Assembly (NCBI GenBank): GCA_021806345.1
Contig: JAJZXP010000250.1
Span: 1-18,991 of the forward strand
Length of the DNA: 18,991 bases
Direction of reading: 5' to 3'
Source of the DNA: Thermoplasmata archaeon
GTDB taxonomy: Archaea > Thermoplasmatota > Thermoplasmata > Thermoplasmatales > Thermoplasmataceae
Position numbers and translations under genes: made by a program. The notes beneath the pieces were generated by a model. That model was given only the letters and a program-made list of their open reading frames with translations, made no database searches and had not been told where the DNA came from. Positions 14,235 to 18,991 of this stretch are shown here, piece after piece (position 1 is the first letter of the stretch; each line of letters opens with the position of its first letter).

Positions 14235-14435
14235 TCAATCACAGTTTTTTAGAATCTCTCTTAACGTTTTTCCAAGTAACTCATCACTCTCATTGTAACT
14301 GATGGCCTTACCAAACTTATCATCCTTTAATCTAAACTTGCCATCCTTGAATGCAGTAGAACGGAAAAACAGTGCATTTGATTTCTTATCCTGGTAAACA
14401 ATTAATTTTTTGGATTTGCCTTTTGCCGTAGCCAT
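14235..14435 (-). CDS. Small basic protein (66 aa)
   Basis: A lysine-rich 66-residue protein (ATAKGKSKKLIVYQDKKSNA) with a beta-hairpin-like first half and a helical end (DELLGKTLREILKN). It is not recognised; a nucleic-acid-binding role would fit the charge but is only inferred. The start is firm: TTTAAA (14458-14463) is centred 25 bases before the ATG at 14435, giving a leaderless transcript. It stands alone, convergent with the preceding small gene. Confidence 0.65.
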   Translation of the reverse strand: MATAKGKSKKLIVYQDKKSNALFFRSTAFKDGKFRLKDDKFGKAISYNESDELLGKTLREILKNCD

Positions 14436-14457
14436 ATAATTATATTATTGGGTAGGA

Positions 14458-14463
14458 TTTAAA
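14458..14463 (-). promoter_or_regulatory. TATA element of the 66-aa basic protein
   Basis: TTTAAA on the minus strand, about 25 bases before the ATG at 14435. This spacing is typical of archaeal leaderless genes. Confidence 0.55.
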
Positions 14464-14646
14464 TCTTGCATTGGCTGCATTATGTCATGGCATCTCCGAC
14501 ATTCCAGAAGAGGTATCCTTAAGTTTACACAACTTTTTGGATGCTATGGTGACACCAGGAGTGTTTTAAAGTTTATAAAAGAATTACTTTTACTTGAATG
14601 AAAAATACACCATAAATTTAATCTCTAAATAGAATATTTTCCTTAA

Positions 14647-15867
14647 GTGAAGCGGAAACAGCATTCTTGGCCATCTTTTTTGATTTTGCTACTTATAGTG
14701 CTCCTAATGTTTAGTATGACCGTCTTCAGTCAATCGTTAACAGAGTATAACGGCCAAATCGAGCAGAATATGGTAGCAACATATAATCAAACACCAAACA
14801 ATACAGTGAATATGGCTGCTGGCGGATATTCGATAACATTAGCATCGCCCGTCTCTCCCTCCATACCAAATCTGGGTTTCGAGTTGATATCAGCCAAGTC
14901 TCCAGTTCTAGGATATGAAACAAGCATCACAAGCTTTAGTGCAGCTGAAAACACTTCTCAGCAGATGGAAGTTATGGTATATTTCGAAAATAATGGAACC
15001 TTATGTACTACTGGGCACGGGAGCATTATTAGTTTATCCAGTAATGGGGGGCAATACCCCATCAAAAAACTGGTAGCTCAATATTCTACGGGGGTGTTTA
15101 AAATAGCTGATCAGTATCTTAAATATGGGATAAATGCTTCATTGTATTACAATAGAGATTACGATGAGTTAGCATACGAAGGGTATGGACTTGATAACGT
15201 TCTTTCGGCTTATAATTTCAGCATAACACCAAGATATGGAGAGACTGACTCCACTCTTTCACTCCAATCTCAATACCAGAATTCTGGTTTACAAATTTTC
15301 TTCTCTCCTAAATATTATGCAACCCTTAATGACGGAAATGAATTTATTAACGTCACGGATAAAGAAGTTTCCATATACTACTTCTCTGATGTATCCGTGA
15401 ATTTTGTAACTTTTCCAGAATCTAATTTTACAATCCCATATTTTTCTATCTCTTCCGTGAACTTGAATCTGATGTCCTCATCATTAGATTACATGAATGG
15501 AACTAATGGTGCTATTACAGTAATAGGAGAAAATGGAATTTCTTACGATTCTACCGACAATTTTTCTATCCAAGCTCGAACGCCTATATTATTTAACGTG
15601 AATGAGTACATTACAAACAGCCAGTTGAATTTGCGATATTTCATTTCCGCCGGTTTCTCCCAGGTTTATGTTGATGGTTCTGCACTTTTTCATGCAACTG
15701 CGCAATATATTGACAACCCATTATATAGGAAATCTATAGCCTTAATGGAAGGTGGTTTGATGGGTGCCTTTTTAACATTGGTGATTACAGAGGCAAAAGA
15801 ACTCAAGTCTAAAAGATTTTCAAAAAGTAACCAATCAACCAAAAGAATGAGAAGAAAAAATGATTAA
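14647..15867 (+). CDS. Secreted or surface-anchored glycoprotein-like protein (406 aa)
   Basis: A 406-residue protein with a basic start (MKRKQ) and a hydrophobic segment at about 10-29 (SFLILLLIVLLMFSMTVFS), a signal peptide or anchor. It continues into a Ser/Thr/Asn-rich beta domain with nine or so N-glycosylation sequons (for example NNT, NGT, NAS, NVT, NFT, NFS). Near the C-terminus a weakly hydrophobic segment (ALMEGGLMGAFLTLVI) precedes a very basic tail, consistent with a second anchor and cytoplasmic end. The family is not recognised; it may be an envelope or pseudopilus-like component. The GTG at 14647 has AAATTTAA about 30 bases upstream. Confidence 0.65.
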   Translation: MKRKQHSWPSFLILLLIVLLMFSMTVFSQSLTEYNGQIEQNMVATYNQTPNNTVNMAAGGYSITLASPVSPSIPNLGFELISAKSPVLGYETSITSFSAAENTSQQMEVMVYFENNGTLCTTGHGSIISLSSNGGQYPIKKLVAQYSTGVFKIADQYLKYGINASLYYNRDYDELAYEGYGLDNVLSAYNFSITPRYGETDSTLSLQSQYQNSGLQIFFSPKYYATLNDGNEFINVTDKEVSIYYFSDVSVNFVTFPESNFTIPYFSISSVNLNLMSSSLDYMNGTNGAITVIGENGISYDSTDNFSIQARTPILFNVNEYITNSQLNLRYFISAGFSQVYVDGSALFHATAQYIDNPLYRKSIALMEGGLMGAFLTLVITEAKELKSKRFSKSNQSTKRMRRKND

Positions 15868-15943
15868 TTCAGTTCCCTCTTGCTTGAACAGTGCTGTTTT
15901 CGAGAAACTATCTGCCTTTAAATCTTATTAATATAATAGTTCT

Positions 15944-16150
15944 TCATACATTTGTGTGGATCTCCGGATAAAGCTGTAAATTACCCCAATGGAAGTATAT
16001 TCCTGTCAGGAAATGCTCCCTTTTACGACATCCATAAGCCATTTTCTGATTTGTTGCAATCTTCGAGTTCAGACCTTCTGCTATTGCGTTGGTTATTCTG
16101 TGAACGATATATGCCATTACTGCCGCTATATGATCCCTAATCATTTTAGC
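15944..16150 (-). pseudogene. C-terminal fragment of an ISL3-family transposase
   Basis: About 69 residues carry the unmistakable end of ISL3 transposases: HRITNAIAEGLNSKI (with the catalytic Glu), then QKMAYGCRKREHF, TGIYFHWGNL and QLYP. The remaining roughly 300 N-terminal residues are missing. The upstream sequence in the same frame belongs to an IS3-type orfB, so this piece is a relic joined to another relic. It cannot be active by itself. The exact junction lies between about 16145 and 16177. Confidence 0.75.
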
Positions 16151-16174
16151 TTTTTTTATTATAGGATCAAGCCT

Positions 16175-16282
16175 CTAGATGTGCCTCTTCACCGACTTGT
16201 AATTATAATAGGACAGTGATATTCCGAATATCCTTGAGATATTCCTCAAGGACATCTCATGTTTCAGATCTTCAAGAACCAT
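16175..16282 (-). pseudogene. Truncated orfB start of an IS3-type transposase
   Basis: ATG 16282 overlaps the orfA stop by 11 bases, the usual IS3 orfA/orfB layout. The 35 codons (LRNISRIFGISLSYYNYK, then SVKRHI) match the start of IS3-type orfB proteins and end at TAG 16175-16177. A few more orfB-like residues (RLDPII) follow the stop in frame before the ISL3 sequence begins. The DDE catalytic domain is gone, so the element is dead. Confidence 0.65.
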
Positions 16283-16559
16283 CATTTTGACCTCCCTTGA
16301 AGCCTTTTTTAAAAGCGTCTATCACGAGGCTCTGGTCCCCAATGATCTTCTTCAGGTCCTCGATCTCCTCATCCCTTGAATCAGAATTCCTTCCCTGAGC
16401 CAGTGCTGCCTTTCCTCCAAGTATGAACTGTTCCTTCCATTTGATCAGCTGTACAGGATATATGCCGTGCCTCCGGCATATTTCAGCCTGTGTCACATTG
16501 TCTGCGAAGGATTCCATAACTATCTGGAACTTCTCTTCCGCTGAATATTTGGACTTCAT
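16272..16559 (-). CDS. IS3-family transposase orfA (HTH)
   Basis: A 95-residue protein of the IS3/IS911 orfA type. KYSAEEKFQIVMESF and TQAEICRRHGIYPVQLIKWK form the helix-turn-helix with its conserved Trp; a charged coiled region follows (DEEIEDLKKIIGDQSLVIDA). It is intact and normally dimerises and binds the IS ends, but orfB downstream is truncated. A right-hand terminal repeat was sought beyond 16560 and not identified with confidence. Confidence 0.8.
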   Translation of the reverse strand: MKSKYSAEEKFQIVMESFADNVTQAEICRRHGIYPVQLIKWKEQFILGGKAALAQGRNSDSRDEEIEDLKKIIGDQSLVIDAFKKGFKGGQNDGS

Positions 16560-16600
16560 GAAGAGGCCTCCATGATCTGAAAAACCGCTTTTCGCATGCT
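16272..16600 (-). mobile_element. Remnant of an IS3-type insertion sequence
   Basis: Complete orfA and a cut orfB, followed on the left by an ISL3 transposase tail in the same orientation. Terminal repeats and target duplications are not visible, so the outer limits are approximate; the right limit given here is a guess. Confidence 0.5.
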
Positions 16601-16893
16601 CTTTATGTATCTGTTCTTACTTATAACCTATCTTTGCCCCATCAAATCACTACACGTTTTCAAAAAAGTCAGTATTCTCTGGGATAAATTTAAGTTATGG
16701 CACAATATAATTGTAGAAGTATTATTACTACAATGGCGTACCAGAATATATGGCGAAAACCCGTAAAACGCGAGGTTCCGGAATATTGTAGTGTTATACA
16801 CAGGCGAAGTCAGGTTATAATATTAACATCATGGTGTTCCAGTTCTGTGATGGCTCGTGTCCGCAGAAGAATGGTTTCGATATCAATGACTTA
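16560..16893. other. Intergenic stretch with repeated ATTGTAG
   Basis: No credible gene is present; the 66-codon frame at 16697-16897 has a random-looking composition. ATTGTAG (16710-16716) forms an inverted repeat with CTACAAT (16728-16734) around 11 bases, and ATTGTAG occurs again at 16785-16791. This may be a protein binding site or the end of a mobile element. Confidence 0.4.
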
Positions 16894-17574
16894 TTAAAAA
16901 TATGAGCTAAATTTTTCTAATTTCTCACAATCTACACGTATGTCATTATCCATGCTTACCCCGTCCTTTACAAATCTACAAGTTTCTTCTGTTACCCCTC
17001 TTTCTTCGTACACGCGTGCTGTTACTTCAATATCAAAATTATTATTTTCTCCATGTTTAATACTGAGTTCTCCCACGAATACTCCCCCTCCTTTTTCAAG
17101 AAAAGGATAAATCGCTTCCTTCACCCTATGTTGAAAGATCTTTTCTGAACTATTTACCTGATTTATATTAGTAATTTCTTCCCAAGTTACATCGCTTATG
17201 TTTGCTTCTCCATTTTTAGGGTTTATTGAAAGAATAACTAGAACATTGTGCCCTGGAACTAAACCTAAGTTTTTTAAGAAAATGGGAAAAGTGAATAACC
17301 CAGCTTTTTTTCCAATCATTTTTATTTCTTTATTTGTGTGAAAAAAAACCTTCGGAACTCTTCTTCTATATTGAATGTCTTGCGCCAATGTCGCCGAAAT
17401 TGCGGTAATGCCAGTCAGAAACCCCCCGAATACCACGAGTAGGTAGTTTAACACATACGTTAGGTAAAGTAGATAAGTGAAGGAGGCCGCACCGACCATT
17501 ATTGCAAGAAACTCTATAAAAATCAGATTTGCACCGAATCTTCTCTTGAACCAAACGAAGGTCTCTTCACCCAT
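16894..17574 (-). CDS. Two-helix membrane protein with a soluble domain (226 aa)
   Basis: A 226-residue protein. Two adjacent membrane segments near the N-terminus (FIEFLAIMVGAASFTYLLYL and YLLVVFGGFLTGITAISATL) are followed by a soluble beta-rich domain of about 150 residues (KIFQHRVKEAIYPFLEKGG, FDIEVTARVYEERG). It is not recognised. The start is supported by CTTATAATC (about 17595-17603) centred 25 bases before the ATG at 17574. It is divergent from the HEPN-like gene, sharing a 208-base spacer. A membrane partner for the HEPN protein is a possibility only. Confidence 0.65.
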   Translation of the reverse strand: MGEETFVWFKRRFGANLIFIEFLAIMVGAASFTYLLYLTYVLNYLLVVFGGFLTGITAISATLAQDIQYRRRVPKVFFHTNKEIKMIGKKAGLFTFPIFLKNLGLVPGHNVLVILSINPKNGEANISDVTWEEITNINQVNSSEKIFQHRVKEAIYPFLEKGGGVFVGELSIKHGENNNFDIEVTARVYEERGVTEETCRFVKDGVSMDNDIRVDCEKLEKFSSYF

Positions 17575-17594
17575 TCTCCCTTAAATGTATAAGA

Positions 17595-17603
17595 GATTAT
17601 AAG
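17595..17603 (-). promoter_or_regulatory. TATA element of the 226-aa membrane protein
   Basis: CTTATAATC on the minus strand, about 25 bases before the ATG at 17574, so a leaderless or near-leaderless transcript is expected. Confidence 0.45.
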
Positions 17604-17782
17604 ACACTACGCTTCAAATGGGCACTTGCGATCGGGTTATAGGAAAATTCTTTTTGAGATTGAGAGACATCTTGCTAAACCTCGTATCTTGAGGGCAAAA
17701 CCAAGATAATCGGTTGGTGAAGTTTGCCCAAAACATTAAAATATCAATAGATTGATTCTTTTGAATAGTGTGAATTATAGAT

Positions 17783-18928
17783 ATGAACAATTATGTTGAA
17801 ATCTCTGATTATGAACGCATTTTCGAAAAGGATCTGTCTGTATATGGAAACGTTTTGAGAATATTTACATCAAAACTTTCGGACATACCGCAACAACTCA
17901 GCAGTAATGTATTGGAAATTGGCCAGTTATATGGCGATATCAAATATCTATCTATGATGATGTTTCACCTTTACGTTGATTTATCTATGTTAAGCAAGAA
18001 TTTCTTCACAGAGGAATTTTTAGACCCGAGAATCCCTTTAGACCACAGCAAAGAGAATTACAAGGAATTTCTTTTTTCAGAGTCTGGTCTTGACGAATAC
18101 GCTTTTCCCGAGGTCAAGCAGGGCCCGCAGTTTCTGGTTCAGAGATATAAGGAGCCGGAAGGGAAAAAAACTATTGTGGTCATTTTTCTATATGAGAACC
18201 CTATTGTGGTCGAGAGCGGTATTTTCTATCAGTTTAAAACTTTCGAAGATGAAAATAAACAGGATATGTTAGATAAAATAGACGAGGAAGTGAATAAACA
18301 AAAAAATATGGACGCTTCCATCCATGTTGTTCCAAGTCCGATTTTATTCAGACTCTTTCCTGATGAAATTAAAAAATTCTCAAGAGAAATCTCAAAAAAT
18401 CCAGGAGTTGAGTTGGCTTCAGTAGATAAACTTCTAAGCAAATTTTGTCTAAGAACAGAGGAGTTCACGAAAGAATGGGAAAAAGTCATGAACATCGTTA
18501 TGAAGTATCTGAGGATGAAATATCCATTTCTATCGGCTCTAGAGAGAAATACTACGTTAAGAGAAGCATATAGTGAATTACGTGAAGCCGAATCTATAAT
18601 GGGAAAATCAGAACATACAAATGAAGATTTAAAAACCATCATTCACAAAGCAACTCTGGCAGCGGAGTCTTTCCTGTCCATATTGTATGAAATATTTCTG
18701 GGTGAAAGAGCTGGAGAAAAGGGTTTTTCTAGCTTGTTGGATTCATTAGTAGACAAAATTCAGGAATCCTTTGGTGAAGACGAAGTTTCAGACCTCAGGC
18801 GATTAGCTTTTTTTCGAAATGAGGTGAACCACCCTAAAGATCACCAATTCACCCTAGCAGATTCAATAAAGGTACTCAGATGGAGCCAGGCATTTGCTGA
18901 CTTATTTAGTTCTCAAAAATTTAGCTGA
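17783..18928 (+). CDS. HEPN-like domain protein, possible ribonuclease (381 aa)
   Basis: A 381-residue soluble protein. The C-terminal part (about 255-378) is all-helical and carries RNEVNH (Arg345, His350), the R-x4-6-H signature of HEPN domains, followed by a helix (DSIKVLRWSQAFADLFS) as in APEA/RiboLS-type HEPN proteins. HEPN proteins are commonly metal-independent RNases in toxin and antiviral systems. The N-terminal 250 residues are not recognised; they contain strands (KTIVVIFLYENPIVVESG) and helices and might sense the trigger. The ATG at 17783 has no clear ribosome site. It is complete in the window and divergent from a membrane protein gene. Confidence 0.65.
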   Translation: MNNYVEISDYERIFEKDLSVYGNVLRIFTSKLSDIPQQLSSNVLEIGQLYGDIKYLSMMMFHLYVDLSMLSKNFFTEEFLDPRIPLDHSKENYKEFLFSESGLDEYAFPEVKQGPQFLVQRYKEPEGKKTIVVIFLYENPIVVESGIFYQFKTFEDENKQDMLDKIDEEVNKQKNMDASIHVVPSPILFRLFPDEIKKFSREISKNPGVELASVDKLLSKFCLRTEEFTKEWEKVMNIVMKYLRMKYPFLSALERNTTLREAYSELREAESIMGKSEHTNEDLKTIIHKATLAAESFLSILYEIFLGERAGEKGFSSLLDSLVDKIQESFGEDEVSDLRRLAFFRNEVNHPKDHQFTLADSIKVLRWSQAFADLFSSQKFS

Positions 18929-18991
18929 AGGTCCAGTAAATGTAGTGGCTAGTGATTAGAGTGAAAAGACCCTTGCTTTTTCGGGTATCTC

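Noticed and set aside
16697..16897. 66-codon plus-strand frame
   Set aside because: No ribosome site, no promoter spacing and a random-looking product; the inverted ATTGTAG repeat lies inside it.
1..18991. CRISPR array or cas genes
   Set aside because: No regularly spaced repeats were seen; the Cas4-like nuclease is far longer than Cas4 and has no cas neighbours.

Overview
The window reads as archaeal and most resembles the Thermoplasmata. Many genes have an A/T-rich TATA element 24-30 bases before the start codon and little or no leader. G-rich Shine-Dalgarno sites appear mainly inside operons. AGG and ATA codons are favoured, and a tRNA-Pro(GGG) has archaeal form. The species cannot be named from this. 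Most of the window is an AT-rich accessory region that looks like a defence island. GC-rich stretches, mainly 12827-13967 and less so 1-300, look like resident chromosome.

Layout. (1) 44-116 is tRNA-Pro, facing a small minus-strand operon whose last frame runs antisense through the tRNA gene, as a split SSV-type integrase would; that reading is weak. (2) 494-2410 is a Kiwa-type antiviral module: kwaB (DUF4868-like) follows a ribbon-helix-helix (RHH) regulator on the plus strand, and kwaA (four-helix membrane protein) lies on the minus strand, stop to stop with kwaB. A second RHH gene is transcribed divergently from the first. (3) 2472-2839 holds two overlapping small genes upstream of kwaA. 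(4) 3089-8709 is one plus-strand operon behind a single promoter and a leader hairpin. It encodes a truncated small protein, a 195-residue protein resembling modified-base reader domains, a full 55-residue copy of the small protein, a RecB/Cas4-like PD-(D/E)XK nuclease, an SF1B helicase and an unrecognised protein of about 390 residues. This is the best candidate for an undescribed system. (5) 8715-10958, minus strand, holds a DndC-like PAPS-reductase-family ATPase behind an HNH endonuclease with a PUA-like front domain. (6) 11171-12079 is a multi-pass membrane protein, followed by about 750 bases of decayed sequence. (7) 12827-13967 is the GC-rich block with two genes. (8) 13960-15867 has two small genes and a glycosylated-looking surface protein. 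(9) 15944-16559 is an IS graveyard: an ISL3 transposase tail joined to an IS3-type orfA/orfB start. (10) 16894-18928 is a divergent pair: a two-helix membrane protein and a HEPN-like protein with an RNEVNH motif.

Working picture, by inference: an integration hot spot has collected Kiwa, a nuclease-helicase operon, a sulphur-chemistry/HNH pair and a membrane protein/HEPN pair. Several parts look able to read modified DNA (the 195-residue protein, the HNH front domain) or perform sulphur chemistry (the DndC-like enzyme), so the 3089-8709 operon and the facing pair may act together. Family calls come from motif reading only; no search was possible.
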